Assembly (NCBI GenBank): GCA_000472185.1
Contig: AVDB01000010.1
Span: forward strand, 1 to 64,000
DNA from: Rhodobacteraceae bacterium HIMB11
GTDB taxonomy: Bacteria > Pseudomonadota > Alphaproteobacteria > Rhodobacterales > Rhodobacteraceae
DNA: 64,000 bases
Direction: 5' to 3'
The position numbers and the translations under genes are program-made. This document shows positions 39,454 through 49,269 of the stretch, in pieces. Under the pieces are notes generated by a model that was not told the origin of the DNA, did not search any database, and saw nothing but the letters and a program-made list of their open reading frames with translations. Position 1 is the first letter of the stretch, and each line of letters starts with the position of its first letter.

Positions 39454-40071
39454 CTACCCATCCGGCGGCAAAACACCCAATCCGCGCAGGTACACACCAA
39501 TCCCTGTTTCCAATAAATCTTCAGGAGCAAACGGGCTTTGCGCGCCTGCGGAATTGCGTGCAAATAGTTCAACAACACCGTGCGACATGGCCCAAATATG
39601 GGCGCTGAACATGGATGCGGGGGGGCGGCGATCCTCTGGCATGTTGTGGCACAACTCATGGGCTGCGCGGTCCATAACGCTGCGCGCGCGTTGTGATGCT
39701 TGGGACAATTCCGTTGTGCGATTAACGGAAATACCGCTTTCGAACATGGCAATGTAATGCCCGGGATGCACCCGTGCAAAGGCCAAATAGGCCCGTCCAG
39801 TCGCCTCAAACGCGGCCAATGCAGAGGGCTGACCGTCGCGGTAGGCATGTTCCATCAGATCGGCGAACATATGATACCCCTGTAACGCGGCTTCGGCGAT
39901 CAAATCTTCGCGTCCATCGAAATGGCGATAAACGGCGGCAGGGGTGACGCCCGCGCGTTTTGCAGCCTCGGACAGGGTAAAGCCCGTTGGACCTTTTTCA
40001 CGGATCAACACAAGGGCCGCTTCTATCAGCGCCTCTTTCAAGTTTCCATGATGATACCCGCGTTTAGGCAT
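39454..40071 (-). CDS. TetR-family transcriptional regulator
   Basis: A 205-residue regulator. The N-terminal helix-turn-helix is at about 10-55 (ALVLIREKGPTGFTLSEAAK, RAGVTPAAVYRHFDGREDLI), with a TetR C-terminal ligand domain of the WHG type (FARVHPGHYIAMFESG). I chose ATG 40069-40071 (MPKRGYHHGNLKEAL), because it overlaps the end of the upstream ppk2 remnant; a GTG at 40092 is further inside it. The regulated genes are unknown. Confidence 0.88.
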   Translation of the reverse strand: MPKRGYHHGNLKEALIEAALVLIREKGPTGFTLSEAAKRAGVTPAAVYRHFDGREDLIAEAALQGYHMFADLMEHAYRDGQPSALAAFEATGRAYLAFARVHPGHYIAMFESGISVNRTTELSQASQRARSVMDRAAHELCHNMPEDRRPPASMFSAHIWAMSHGVVELFARNSAGAQSPFAPEDLLETGIGVYLRGLGVLPPDG

Positions 40072-40934
40072 TCCACAAATCCACCGTGCCACATATCAAT
40101 TCGTCAATCATACCAATCGAAGTATCATTTCGTCCCGAATAGTCAAACTGTGATAATATGGTTTGCATCACGGCCAATCGGGCGCGGCGTTTGTCGTCCG
40201 AGCGCACAACATGCCATGGGCTGTGATCAAAATTTGTTTTGCTCAATGTTTCATCAATTGCTCCGGAATAGGCATCCCAGCGATTTAAACCCTCAACATC
40301 AATCCATGAAAGTTTCCAATATTTTAGCGGATTGCGTTCACGTTCCATAAACCGTGACAATTGTTCGGCGCGTCCAACATTTAGCCAGAACTTGATCAGG
40401 TGCACGCCCTCTTGTTCCAGCATGTTTTCAAAGGGCCCCACTTGATCAAAAAATTTGTGACGTTGTGCGTCTGTGCAACAATCAAACACCTTTTCAACAA
40501 CACCGCGATTGTACCAACTGCGATCAAACAGCGTCATGGTCCCCGCGGTTGGCAAATGGTTGATATAACGTTGGATATACCATTGACCTTATTCTTCTTC
40601 ACTCGGTTTGGATAGGGCAACCACCTTGGCCACACGGGGGTTCAGATTTTCGCGTCGGCGTTTGATTGCGCCCCCTTTTCCTGCGGCGTCACGGCCTTCA
40701 AAAATGATTGCCACACGTTGGTTGGTCTCTTTCACCCAGCTTTGGAATTTTGACAATTCGATTTGCAGGGCATCATAATGGGTTTGGTAAGGTTTCTTTT
40801 TTCAACCGATTTCGGTGCGGAAATGCGGGGTCCAGCATGACACCTGTGGGTGCGCCTTTGATGGCCTTTCACACATGTTCTGGCGCATTGGTTTTAAAAT
40901 ACGCGCTAATTTCACTGTCAAATGGAGATTTCAT
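40064..40934 (-). pseudogene. Broken polyphosphate kinase 2 (PPK2)
   Basis: Starts MKSPFDSEISAYFKTNAPEH, then TGA at 40869-40871 where Arg is expected (EHV-stop-KAIKGAPTG). A frameshift sits in the A6 run near 40796-40802, after which [20 protein letters not shown] (Walker A) and [20 protein letters not shown] read well. A TAA at 40589-40591 replaces Gln in SEEE-stop-GQWYIQRY. The last 160 codons (LFDRSWYNRGVVEKVFDCC to VDLWNA) are intact. Three lesions, so inactive. The intact enzyme would use polyphosphate to phosphorylate nucleotides. Confidence 0.88.
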
Positions 40935-40964
40935 GACCGTTCCTCTTTTGGTGAATATCGCGAT

Positions 40965-41924
40965 TTAGTTTTTCTGTTTCAATGTGATGCGTGATTGAAG
41001 CCGCTGAACTGCGTCTAAAATGTCAGCCTGTTTGAAATGATGGGGCATGTGGCCTTGCTCCGGCCAAATGGTGACATTCACATCCGTCAGGCGATTTTTA
41101 AGCCCTTCGGCATGGATTTTGGGGGATACCGTGGTGTCCAATGCCCCGTGCAGAATTTCGATGGGCACGGTGACGCGATCATATTGTGCCTCAAGCGCGC
41201 GGATTTGTTCATGAATTTGATTGCGCTGTCGGGCATTGGTTTGGATTGTTTTGGGGCGCAGCACCAAATCAACGCCCATCCCCTCCCGATAACTCGCAGG
41301 TGGGGGATCGGGAGTGAATACGTCATCCAGTCCGTTTTGAATGGCACCTTCGTAATGAAAGGCCCCGATGAAATGATTTACAAATGGCCCAATGATCGGG
41401 TGTTTGTTCATTTTGTAATAGGTGCTGGTCGGCGTATCGAAGGGCATGACAACAGGCGATATTAATGCCAATGCGGATAGATCATCAGACGCCTGAGTGG
41501 CCCAGGCCATTGAAATAATTCCACCCAATGAATGCCCCAAAACAATGGGTTTGTCTGCACCCAATTGTTTTGCCGCATCCCGCAGGATCATCGCCTGATC
41601 AATGAATTTGTCCCCATCCGCGGACAGTCTATCACTATATCCCAATCCAGGGCGATCAAAGATAATCAAACGGAAATGCGGGGCAAGCGTATCCTCAAGC
41701 GCAAGGATCAAATCACGCATATTCCCGCTTGATCCATGGATCATCACCAAATCGGGCCCTGATCCTGTCACATAGGCCTGAACGTTTTTTCCATTGACCG
41801 TAACCGCTTGGCCAATTGGGGGATAGCGTGCCTCGATCCGCGCCTCGCGTATCTTGGCAATCACATAGGTGCCCAACAAACTAAGGGCGAGGATAAGGAT
41901 AAAGAGTTTAAGCGCCAATTTCAT
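40965..41924 (-). CDS. Alpha/beta hydrolase, membrane-anchored
   Basis: A 319-residue protein with an N-terminal membrane anchor at about 4-23 ([20 protein letters not shown]), then an alpha/beta-hydrolase fold: oxyanion region VMIHGSSGN, nucleophile elbow LGHSLGG, acid in HGALDTT and catalytic His in EQGHMPHH. Substrate not known; it could be a lipase, esterase or haloperoxidase-like enzyme. The start overlaps metA's 3' end by 17 bases. Confidence 0.85.
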   Translation of the reverse strand: MKLALKLFILILALSLLGTYVIAKIREARIEARYPPIGQAVTVNGKNVQAYVTGSGPDLVMIHGSSGNMRDLILALEDTLAPHFRLIIFDRPGLGYSDRLSADGDKFIDQAMILRDAAKQLGADKPIVLGHSLGGIISMAWATQASDDLSALALISPVVMPFDTPTSTYYKMNKHPIIGPFVNHFIGAFHYEGAIQNGLDDVFTPDPPPASYREGMGVDLVLRPKTIQTNARQRNQIHEQIRALEAQYDRVTVPIEILHGALDTTVSPKIHAEGLKNRLTDVNVTIWPEQGHMPHHFKQADILDAVQRLQSRITLKQKN

Positions 41925-42831
41925 TCAAATCATAGGGTGTGGTTTGGTAAATCTGATTGACCCAGTTTCCATAAAGCAAATGCGCATGCGAACGCCATCT
42001 GTTCAATGGAGCTTGGCTGGGGTCATCATCGGGGTAATAATTTTGCGGCACATTGATCGGTGTTCCGTCTGAAACATCCCGATCATATTCCTGTTTCAAT
42101 GTGTCGCTGTCGTATTCAAAGTGATTAAAGATATAGAGCGCGCGGTGTTTCGCATCCTCGATCAAACAGGGACCCACCTCGGCACTGCCCAGCAGGGTGT
42201 TTAGATCTGCGTTTGCATCAACGTCACTTTGTTCGATTTCGGTCCAGCGGCTAACGGGGATGACAAAATTGTCCGAAAACCCGCGCAAGTAGGGCGAAGC
42301 AGGCACCAAATTGTCATGACGAAAACATCCGAACGCCTTGGCATCCAGCATACGTTTATTGATGCCATGCAGATGATAGATCATCGCCATACCGCCCCAG
42401 CATACGCCAAAGGTGGAATGCACGTGGGTTTGTGTCCAATCCATGATTTGGCGCAATTCGTCCCAATAGGTCACCTCCTCAAACGGCAGGTGTTCGATGG
42501 GGGCACCCGTAATGATCAAACCGTCAAATTTGTCACCACTTTCCGCAACCTCGTTAAAGGGGCGGTAAAAGCTTGTCATATGCTCGGCAGCGGTGGTTTT
42601 AGATTGGTGATCGCTCATCCGGATAAGCGTCAATTCAATTTGCAACGGCGTCGCCCCAATCAGGCGGGAAAATTGGATCTCCGTCTGAATTTTGCGCGGC
42701 ATTAGGTTCAGCAACGCAATGCGCAGCGGGCGAATATCCTGACGCGATGCCTGATTTTCCGACATAACCATCACGCCCTCATGCGTCAGCACGTCATAGG
42801 CAGGCAGGTTTTCTGGAATCTTAATGGGCAT
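41908..42831 (-). CDS. metA: Homoserine O-acyltransferase, probably acetyl-CoA-specific
   Basis: A 307-residue enzyme acylating homoserine, the first step of methionine synthesis. The catalytic Cys is in [12 protein letters not shown] and His in HFEYD; the start [15 protein letters not shown] is standard. At the position that decides donor choice in this family (Gly111 in E. coli, succinyl-CoA; Glu in acetyl-CoA users), this protein has Glu ([12 protein letters not shown]113 after a two-residue offset), so O-acetylhomoserine is the likely product. No SAM riboswitch is visible in the short upstream gap. Confidence 0.92.
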   Translation of the reverse strand: MPIKIPENLPAYDVLTHEGVMVMSENQASRQDIRPLRIALLNLMPRKIQTEIQFSRLIGATPLQIELTLIRMSDHQSKTTAAEHMTSFYRPFNEVAESGDKFDGLIITGAPIEHLPFEEVTYWDELRQIMDWTQTHVHSTFGVCWGGMAMIYHLHGINKRMLDAKAFGCFRHDNLVPASPYLRGFSDNFVIPVSRWTEIEQSDVDANADLNTLLGSAEVGPCLIEDAKHRALYIFNHFEYDSDTLKQEYDRDVSDGTPINVPQNYYPDDDPSQAPLNRWRSHAHLLYGNWVNQIYQTTPYDLNEIGA

Positions 42832-42868
42832 CGATATTTTTCCTAAGTTTCAATTAGAGGTAGAGCGG

Positions 42869-43729
42869 TTATGTGTTACGCTCAAGGGCATTTGCGATCA
42901 TCACATCAAATTGATCTGGCGTTTTCACAGCGGCAACCTCATCGGCGGTGACCTTAACACCCCAGTTTGCCATGCCACTGTAGAGCGGTTGGCGGTGTGC
43001 CATGGCCTGTGCGTATGTCCAGCGCACGAAATTATCGGGGTCAACATCATCCGCGGCGACCCCGTTTTGCGCAAGGTAAGCCGCCCATTTGGCATCAAGG
43101 AAGGATGCCTGATAGCACATCGGTTTTGGCGCCCGATCAAAGCGTTTGATCAATTCATCTGTATGCGCATCCGACCCTTCGATCCAAACCATCAGTGCAG
43201 ATTGTGACAGGCACGACAGAACGGGATCATTGGGATCTGCAGGGTCCACAACCTCGCAAATTGATCCACCGCTGTCACAGACGAAATGATCATAGCCATA
43301 GATGTGACGTGCCCGTTCGATGAAATAGGGGGTATCTAGAAGGGCTTCGACCTCGGCGCGGTGATGTTGTGCCTGACGTCTGCGATATTCTTCGATGGAT
43401 AGGCCCCCTTTATCCGCGCGACCGGGTTTTCCCAGATAGGTGGACAGCGGTGCTAGGTTATCAAAGGTGATGTTTGATTTGATTTTGATGCTATCGCTCA
43501 TCAATAGGTCGCGCAGAAACGGGTTGCCCATCGCCTCGCGTTTGAAACTATCTTCGATGAATTCGCCCATATAGCGGGTGCCAATGCGGTAATCGATGGA
43601 ATAGTGAAACCAATCCCCCGAGGCACGCAGCATATTTGAAACATGGGTTTTCCCCAATCCTGACATGCCAAACAAAACGACACGCTTTTGCACGGCGTTT
43701 TGCCAATCCAGTGCGCTGTTGTAAATCAT
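42869..43729 (-). CDS. P-loop ATPase/kinase-like protein
   Basis: A 286-residue protein with an N-terminal Walker A, VVLFGMSGLGKTHVS, and FHYSIDYRIGTRYMGEFIED after it. No other domain is recognised, and no kinase lid or helicase motif is evident. Its start overlaps the stop of the EamA transporter by four bases, so the two are probably co-translated. Function unknown; it may be a small-molecule kinase, by fold only. Confidence 0.75.
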   Translation of the reverse strand: MIYNSALDWQNAVQKRVVLFGMSGLGKTHVSNMLRASGDWFHYSIDYRIGTRYMGEFIEDSFKREAMGNPFLRDLLMSDSIKIKSNITFDNLAPLSTYLGKPGRADKGGLSIEEYRRRQAQHHRAEVEALLDTPYFIERARHIYGYDHFVCDSGGSICEVVDPADPNDPVLSCLSQSALMVWIEGSDAHTDELIKRFDRAPKPMCYQASFLDAKWAAYLAQNGVAADDVDPDNFVRWTYAQAMAHRQPLYSGMANWGVKVTADEVAAVKTPDQFDVMIANALERNT

Positions 43730-44595
43730 GACTGACCTCGGGTTTCATGAAGGATGTTGCTATAATTGCCGACAAAGATCAAAACCGCACCGGCCAAAAC
43801 CATAATGTCGAGCGCCTCACCATAAGCCAACATTCCAATGACTGCAATCACCGGCAGGCGGGCAAAATCCACAGGGATGACAACCGTGGCAGGCGCTAAG
43901 GCAAGGGCAGAGGTGATGCAAAAATGCGCAAGCAATCCGCATAGAGCAATCACCATAACATAGGGCAGGGCGGTTATTGATGGAACGGCAATATCGCCAT
44001 CATACCCCGCACAAATCACCCCGAACACCGCCTGCATCACGGTTAGGTAAAATAATACGCATGTCACGGTTTCTGTGCGGGTTAGTTTTTTGGTCATCAA
44101 TGTGGTCCATGCAAATGCCACGGCCGATAAGGCGGCCGTTGTTACACCAAAGCTGATCCCAAATTCCCATGGGCGGGTGATGATCAAAATTCCCGCAAAC
44201 CCCATTACCGCGGCCAGAACGCGCATGCGCGTCAATCGTTCGCCCAAAACCATCGGCGACAGCAGTAACACCCACAGCGGGTTCGTAAACTCCAATGCAA
44301 AAAGCTGCGTCAGGGGGATCACCGTTACAGCATAAAACCACAGGTTCTGACCCGTAAAATGTGCCAAATTACGCGTGAAATGGGTGCCCATGTGCCGCCG
44401 TGTGATTTGCCCCAATGTTCCAAAATACCACCCCAGCGCCAAAACAACCGCGATCCCAACAAAACTGCGGTACATCATGATTTCAAATGTATCGAGTTCA
44501 AAGCTGACTTCACGCCCTGCAACGGCCATCGCAGAAAAAGAGCCAATTGCGCCCGTCATATAGGCCACGGCCTTGGGTATATTTTGTGTGCTCAT
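43726..44595 (-). CDS. EamA/DMT-superfamily transporter
   Basis: A 289-residue inner-membrane protein with ten hydrophobic segments arranged as two EamA repeats (GSFSAMAVAGREVSFE; VTTAALSAVAFAWTTLMTKK). DMT carriers export amino acids or metabolites; the substrate is not predictable here. Coupled to the P-loop protein downstream by a four-base overlap, which may mean a joint role. Confidence 0.85.
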   Translation of the reverse strand: MSTQNIPKAVAYMTGAIGSFSAMAVAGREVSFELDTFEIMMYRSFVGIAVVLALGWYFGTLGQITRRHMGTHFTRNLAHFTGQNLWFYAVTVIPLTQLFALEFTNPLWVLLLSPMVLGERLTRMRVLAAVMGFAGILIITRPWEFGISFGVTTAALSAVAFAWTTLMTKKLTRTETVTCVLFYLTVMQAVFGVICAGYDGDIAVPSITALPYVMVIALCGLLAHFCITSALALAPATVVIPVDFARLPVIAVIGMLAYGEALDIMVLAGAVLIFVGNYSNILHETRGQS

Positions 44596-44643
44596 GAAAT
44601 CTCCTGCCTGTAGGATCAGAAAGGAAGTTTCCGCGCAAGAAAG

Positions 44644-45264
44644 TCAAGTGAATTCAATCAAGACGTTCCGTGATCGGTGTGTATCCACAGAGAGAGATTT
44701 CATGTTGTCAATCCAGCGGGTAATCGCGGGATATTTCTGCAATTCAAATCCACCCTGATCCGCAACGTGAGTATAGGCGAACAAGGCGATGTCCGCGATG
44801 CTGGGATCATTTCCGCCGAAAAATCCGTGTTTTGCCAGGTTGTGTTCCATCACGTTCAGCGCATGCGCCCCATGAACATGGCATTCTTTATATTCCGCAA
44901 AGCGTTCGGCGGACATTTTTTGATAATACTGAATGAACCGCGACACCGCGATAAAGGGTTCGTGACTGTATTGTTTGAAAAACAACCATTCATATGTTTT
45001 GGCGCGTTTGATCCCCGATGGAGGAACCCAAGGGGTGCCTTCGGCCAAAAAGCCCAAAATCGCATTTGATTCAGCCAATGTATTGCCATCGTGCAGGGTT
45101 ACGAATGGAATTTTTCCATTGGGGTTCAATTTTCTGAAAAAGGCTTTGTGCGTATCTCCTGCCAAAACATCAATATCCATCCAATCGTGGTCGATTTTCA
45201 AAATAGAGCAGAATAACTCAATCTTATAACAATTTCCCGATGAACGATCTCCAAAGACCTGCAT
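44644..45264 (-). CDS. Glutathione S-transferase-like protein
   Basis: A 206-residue GST-fold protein. The N-terminal thioredoxin-like domain reads FGDRSSGNCYKIELF, with the cis-Pro region NGKIPFVTL and the glutathione-binding TLAESNAILGFLAEG; the C-terminal all-helical domain follows (NDPSIADIALFAYTHVAD). Start ATG 45262-45264 (MQVFGDRSSGN). The Ser in RSSGN could be the catalytic residue. Substrate unknown. Confidence 0.85.
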   Translation of the reverse strand: MQVFGDRSSGNCYKIELFCSILKIDHDWMDIDVLAGDTHKAFFRKLNPNGKIPFVTLHDGNTLAESNAILGFLAEGTPWVPPSGIKRAKTYEWLFFKQYSHEPFIAVSRFIQYYQKMSAERFAEYKECHVHGAHALNVMEHNLAKHGFFGGNDPSIADIALFAYTHVADQGGFELQKYPAITRWIDNMKSLSVDTHRSRNVLIEFT

Positions 45265-45378
45265 ACCAATTCCCTTAACCAAAATTATCCGACCAATTTG
45301 AACCTTTAAAATCAATCCAAATTATGTGTTTACTGTGGCGGGGCATGGCCCGCAGATACAGAGTAAAGGACATGGTTC

Positions 45379-45771
45379 GTGGAAATTTTATTTGAGCAAG
45401 CCACCCCAATTCCCCATCACGCGCTGGCGGCTTTTGCCGCGGTAATCCTTGGGGCCGTACAATTATGGATGCGAAAAGGGGGGCGTGTTCACCGAACTAT
45501 AGGGTATATTTGGGTTGCCCTGATGGCCATTGTTGCGCTAAGTTCGTTTCTCATCCACGAACTGCGCCTGGTTGGCGCGTTCAGCCCCATTCATTTGCTG
45601 AGCATTTTCACGCTTTGGTCCCTCTATATGGCGATCCGCGCGGCGAAAGATCGGCGCATAAATGCGCACCGTCGGTGGATGCAAAATCTTTATGTGATGT
45701 CCTTGTTGATCACAGGAGCATTCACGTTCCTGCCGGGGCGCACAATGCACATGGTTCTGTTCGGCGGATGA
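45379..45771 (+). CDS. DUF2306-family membrane protein
   Basis: A 130-residue protein with four hydrophobic segments (HALAAFAAVILGAVQLWM, TIGYIWVALMAIVALSSF). The conserved His cluster HRTIGY and INAHRRWMQNLYVMSLL is typical of DUF2306 membrane proteins. The start is GTG 45379 (GTGGAAATT), preceded by AAAGGA. Its stop abuts the cytochrome b561 gene on the other strand. Role unknown, perhaps a haem-linked membrane protein. Confidence 0.8.
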   Translation: MEILFEQATPIPHHALAAFAAVILGAVQLWMRKGGRVHRTIGYIWVALMAIVALSSFLIHELRLVGAFSPIHLLSIFTLWSLYMAIRAAKDRRINAHRRWMQNLYVMSLLITGAFTFLPGRTMHMVLFGG

Positions 45772-46281
45772 TTATTCACGCCAAATGGGGACCATCGCGC
45801 TCCACACTCCATCGTGCAGAAATCGATGATAAAGGGCGGCGGCAATATGCAAGCCGATCAACCAATAACTGGCCGTAACAGATGTTTCGTGAATAAAGAC
45901 TGCAAGACTGATCAACACCCCCTCTGGCCCAAAGAGGGTATAGAGCGCGCCGATGATTAAGCCAGAGGCCGCAATCAACCCCATCGACACATACATCCCG
46001 TAATGCACAACCTTGGCCCCAAGCTTTTGCAAGGCATGTGTGTTTTCAGACAGGGCCGAGGATTGCGTGCGCGTCATATAGAAAAACCGCGCCCCAAGCA
46101 GGATCAGAAAGAGTGCCGCAAAAATCACCTCAAACCGCAAAAGGGCGCCATCGGCCAATTGACTGATGTTATCCACCTGTTTGTAAATCCCATAGGCAAA
46201 GATCACCACAAAACCCCAATGAAAGAGTTTTCCCAAAACGCTATAACGCGCCACTGGCGCAGGTGTTCCTGATTGCTGCAT
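45772..46281 (-). CDS. Cytochrome b561
   Basis: A 169-residue cytochrome b561-type membrane protein with four helices. Haem-ligand histidines are visible in KLFHWGFV, VVHYGMYV, IHETSVTA and GLHIAAALYHRFL. Such proteins move electrons between quinones and periplasmic partners or oxidise superoxide. The gene converges on DUF2306 with adjoining stops. Confidence 0.88.
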   Translation of the reverse strand: MQQSGTPAPVARYSVLGKLFHWGFVVIFAYGIYKQVDNISQLADGALLRFEVIFAALFLILLGARFFYMTRTQSSALSENTHALQKLGAKVVHYGMYVSMGLIAASGLIIGALYTLFGPEGVLISLAVFIHETSVTASYWLIGLHIAAALYHRFLHDGVWSAMVPIWRE

Positions 46282-46409
46282 GCTATACCCCCTAGATTTG
46301 CCGACACATCACAACGCTAATCTAAGAAATGATGCGTCAGAATATAACCCCAGGCATTGACATGGGCCGCGGCTCTGCGCCTTTGGTGCAACAAATTCAG
46401 GAAGTGCAT

Positions 46410-47099
46410 GTGAAAAAGATTGGCATTTTGGGCGGGATGTCCGCCGCCTCAACGCAGATATATTACCAAACACTCTGTTCGCTCACACAGTCGGAATTGG
46501 GCGGCTTGCATTCCCCCAATCTTTTGATCCGTTCTGTGGATTTTGCGCCGCTTGCCCTGCATATGAATGACGGAAACTGGTCGGCCATAGGCGATACGTT
46601 GCATGCCGAGGCGAAATTGCTGGCCGCAGGTGGAGCCGAGCTAATCGTTTTGGCAACAAACGCGATGCACAAACTTAAGGATCAAATCATGCAGGGCATT
46701 GATTTGCCCTTCATCCATATCGCCGAAGCTACAGCCACCGCGGTTTTGGCTGGTGGCTCAAAGCGCCCCGCCTTTTACGCAACAAAATTCACGATGCAAG
46801 AGGCGATTTATCTGGATATTTTGCGCGACAATGGCCTTGATCCAATTGTGCCGAATACAACGGAACAGGATGTGATTAACGACATTATTTTTGACGAGTT
46901 GTGCAAAAATATCGCTACCCCCGAAAGTGAAGCAGTTTATTTGGGCATTTTGAATCGCTTAAAGGCCCAGGGTGCCGATAGCGTGATTTTGGGCTGCACC
47001 GAGATCTGCCTTCTGCTTAACGCCCAAAACACGGGGGTTCCCGTATATGACACAACCCAAATCCACTGTCAGGCCGCACTCAGGGCCGCATTGGATTAG
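46410..47099 (+). CDS. Aspartate/glutamate racemase-family protein (YgeA-type)
   Basis: A 229-residue PLP-independent racemase. The two catalytic positions are Thr in LATNAMHK (Cys in classical racemases, Thr in YgeA) and Cys in ILGCTEICLL. The pattern fits broad-specificity amino acid racemases. I chose GTG 46410 (reading MKKIGILGGMSAASTQIYY), with AGGAAG seven bases upstream; an ATG at 46362 would add 16 residues without similarity. Immediately followed by the duplicated guaA tail. Confidence 0.85.
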   Translation: MKKIGILGGMSAASTQIYYQTLCSLTQSELGGLHSPNLLIRSVDFAPLALHMNDGNWSAIGDTLHAEAKLLAAGGAELIVLATNAMHKLKDQIMQGIDLPFIHIAEATATAVLAGGSKRPAFYATKFTMQEAIYLDILRDNGLDPIVPNTTEQDVINDIIFDELCKNIATPESEAVYLGILNRLKAQGADSVILGCTEICLLLNAQNTGVPVYDTTQIHCQAALRAALD

Positions 47100-47107
47100 C
47101 GCTCAAT

Positions 47108-47125
47108 TTACTCCCACTCAATAGT
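47108..47125 (-). repeat. Duplicated guaA 3' end (att-like repeat, distal copy)
   Basis: On the reverse strand this reads ACT-ATT-GAG-TGG-GAG-TAA, i.e. T-I-E-W-E-stop, the same residues that end GuaA at 47646 (T-I-E-W-E-stop). The 11-base core TCCCACTCAAT is identical at 47112-47122 and 47650-47660. There is no coding frame upstream of it here. It looks like the displaced original end of guaA. Confidence 0.75.
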
Positions 47126-47660
47126 TCTAATCTGTTAAGCAATTGATAATAATTATTTTATTTTTCTATTTGTAAGTACTTTGTAAGTATTACGAACATG
47201 GGATATTCAAAATGTGACACTGAATTCAACATGTGATTAGGCATTCAAGTATCCAATTAGCAATGAGATGAAAGCACCAACATGTACAACCATTATTGCT
47301 CTATCTTTCCACATAAAACCAACGGCAAACCATAAAAATATCCCAACGAAAAACATGTAAATATTATAAGGGATTAAATTCAATCCAGTCATACCATATC
47401 CAATAAGTTGGATTACTGTTGCTAACCATTTAACAACATCAACGAACTTGAATTTAGCCATCATTTTATATGTGCCCTTTACTCTTCAACTCAGCGTTAA
47501 ACTATGAAACGCAATAGTTCCACCACTTTGTATGAAAGTTTGTAAGTCAGTATTTTTTCTCTATAAAAAACAATGACTTAATTTTTGGCGACAATCCACT
47601 TAAGAAAATATTATGTAATAATATCAATTATTTAACGCAATATTCTCATTCCCACTCAAT
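47112..47660. mobile_element. AT-rich mini-element inserted at the 3' end of guaA
   Basis: A 538-base segment between two identical copies of TCCCACTCAAT, with base composition far below the neighbourhood (mostly A/T). It holds one 75-codon frame and no integrase. Three direct copies of TTTGTAAGT (47169-47177, 47180-47188, 47540-47548) lie close to the two ends, resembling arm-type sites of a tyrosine recombinase. The guaA 3' end is a known integration site of genomic islands. The best reading is the remnant or a minimal passenger form of an island. Confidence 0.65.
47237..47464 (-). CDS. Small membrane protein (DUF6552-like)
   Basis: A 75-residue protein, start MMAKFKFVDVVKWLATVIQL, with two to three hydrophobic helices (GMTGLNLIPYNIYMFF, GIFLWFAVGFMW, VVHVGAFISLLIGYL). 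The VVKW..TVIQL and WFAVGFMWKDRA pattern matches small membrane proteins seen in marine Alphaproteobacteria, which I recall as DUF6552. Function unknown. Codon use is AT-rich, unlike flanking genes, and it lies inside the guaA-bounded insert, so it was probably acquired. Confidence 0.65.
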   Translation of the reverse strand: MMAKFKFVDVVKWLATVIQLIGYGMTGLNLIPYNIYMFFVGIFLWFAVGFMWKDRAIMVVHVGAFISLLIGYLNA

Positions 47661-49205
47661 CGTGCCAGGAGGTTTTGATGTGATGTCATAGGTGACGCGG
47701 TTGATGCCTTTGACCTCGTTAATAATACGGGTCGCGGTTTCGCCAAGAAATTCGTGGCTAAACGGATAATAATCCGCGGTCATTCCGTCCACGGATGTCA
47801 CAGCGCGTAGGGCGCAGGCATAATCATAGGTGCGCCCATCGCCCATCACGCCCACGGTGCGTACGGGCAGGATTGCAACAAAGGCCTGCCAAATCTCATC
47901 ATAAAGGCCGTGTTTGCGGATTTGATCGATGTAAACCGCATCCGCCTGACGCAGGATGTCCAATTTCGCGCGGGTGATTTCCCCGGGGCAGCGAATGGCC
48001 AGACCCGGACCCGGGAAGGGGTGGCGCCCGATAAAGCTGTCGGGGAGGCCCAATTCACGGCCCAATGCGCGAACCTCATCCTTGAACAATTCGCGCAAGG
48101 GTTCGACCAATTTCAAACCCATTTTTTTGGGCAACCCGCCCACGTTGTGGTGGGATTTGATGGTGACAGATGGCCCGCCGCTAAACGAAACGGATTCAAT
48201 CACATCGGGATACAGCGTTCCTTGGGCCAAAAATTCAGCCCCCTCAATATCATTTGCATGTTTTTGGAACACATCAATGAACAGGCGACCAATGGTTTTA
48301 CGCTTGGTTTCAGGATCTGACATGCCTTCAAGCTCGGACAGGAACAATTCCTGTTCGTCTGCATGGATCAGCGCCATGTTGTAATTGTCACGGAACATGG
48401 TGACGACTTCTTCGGCCTCGCCCTGACGCAACAGGCCGTGATCAACAAACACACAGGTCAATTGATCGCCAATCGCCTCGTGGATCAGAACGGCGGCGAC
48501 CGAACTGTCGACCCCCCCTGACAGACCACAGATCACGCGTTTGTCGCCCACCTGTTCACGAATGGCGGCAATCGCTTGTTCGCGGTAGGCGCCCATGGTC
48601 CAATCCCCGCTAAAGCCCGCCAATTTGAGAAAGTTTTCAAATAAACGCGCTCCATTTGGGGTGTGATGCACCTCTGGATGGAACTGCACGGCAAAGAAGT
48701 TTCGCGATGGATCGGCGGTAATGGCGTAGGGCGCATTAGGCGATGTTCCATAAACCGCAAACCCAGGTGCGATTTCACTGACGTGATCGCCATGGCTCAT
48801 CCAGACTTGTTCATCGCCTTCGGTAAACCAGCCGTCCAAAATATTCAATGATCCCTTGGGGGTGACATAGGCACGTCCGAATTCCGCGGTGCCATGCCCG
48901 CTTTCGACGCGACCACCCAATTGGTGCATCATGACCTGCTGACCATAACAAATGCCCAAGATCGGAACACCCATGTTAAACGCGGCCTCTGGTGCGCGGG
49001 GGCTTCCCTCACGTGTGACACTGTCGGGACCACCGGAAAAGATGATCGCCTTGGGCGCAAAGCCTGCTAAAAACGCATCAGTAACGTTTTGATAGGGGTG
49101 GATTTCGCAATAAACGTTCAGCTCGCGCAGACGTCGCGCAATCAGCTGCGTTACCTGACTTCCAAAGTCGATGATGAGGAGGCGGTCATGAGATGTATTT
49201 TCCAT
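47646..49205 (-). CDS. guaA: GMP synthase (glutamine-hydrolysing)
   Basis: A 519-residue two-domain enzyme converting XMP to GMP. The class I glutaminase has Cys in [15 protein letters not shown] and His/Glu in FHPEVHHT; the ATP-pyrophosphatase P-loop is [12 protein letters not shown]; the dimerisation domain ends TIEWE. Start ATG 49203-49205 ([17 protein letters not shown]); the longer frame upstream is not conserved. The final codons serve as the att core of an insert but remain functional because the insert restored the same residues. Confidence 0.98.
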   Translation of the reverse strand: MENTSHDRLLIIDFGSQVTQLIARRLRELNVYCEIHPYQNVTDAFLAGFAPKAIIFSGGPDSVTREGSPRAPEAAFNMGVPILGICYGQQVMMHQLGGRVESGHGTAEFGRAYVTPKGSLNILDGWFTEGDEQVWMSHGDHVSEIAPGFAVYGTSPNAPYAITADPSRNFFAVQFHPEVHHTPNGARLFENFLKLAGFSGDWTMGAYREQAIAAIREQVGDKRVICGLSGGVDSSVAAVLIHEAIGDQLTCVFVDHGLLRQGEAEEVVTMFRDNYNMALIHADEQELFLSELEGMSDPETKRKTIGRLFIDVFQKHANDIEGAEFLAQGTLYPDVIESVSFSGGPSVTIKSHHNVGGLPKKMGLKLVEPLRELFKDEVRALGRELGLPDSFIGRHPFPGPGLAIRCPGEITRAKLDILRQADAVYIDQIRKHGLYDEIWQAFVAILPVRTVGVMGDGRTYDYACALRAVTSVDGMTADYYPFSHEFLGETATRIINEVKGINRVTYDITSKPPGTIEWE

Positions 49206-49269
49206 GCTCACCGTGTAAATTGAGTGTTGTTGTTTCGCAAGCCTATTCCCCACAGCCAAATGCCGCAGC

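Noticed and set aside
42832-42868. SAM-II riboswitch before metA, common in Alphaproteobacteria.
   Set aside because: The gap is only 37 bases and lacks the pseudoknot sequence; the upstream gene ends too close.
47237-47464. The small AT-rich membrane gene as a toxin or phage gene.
   Set aside because: No antitoxin partner or phage neighbour is present; the pattern fits a small conserved membrane protein better.
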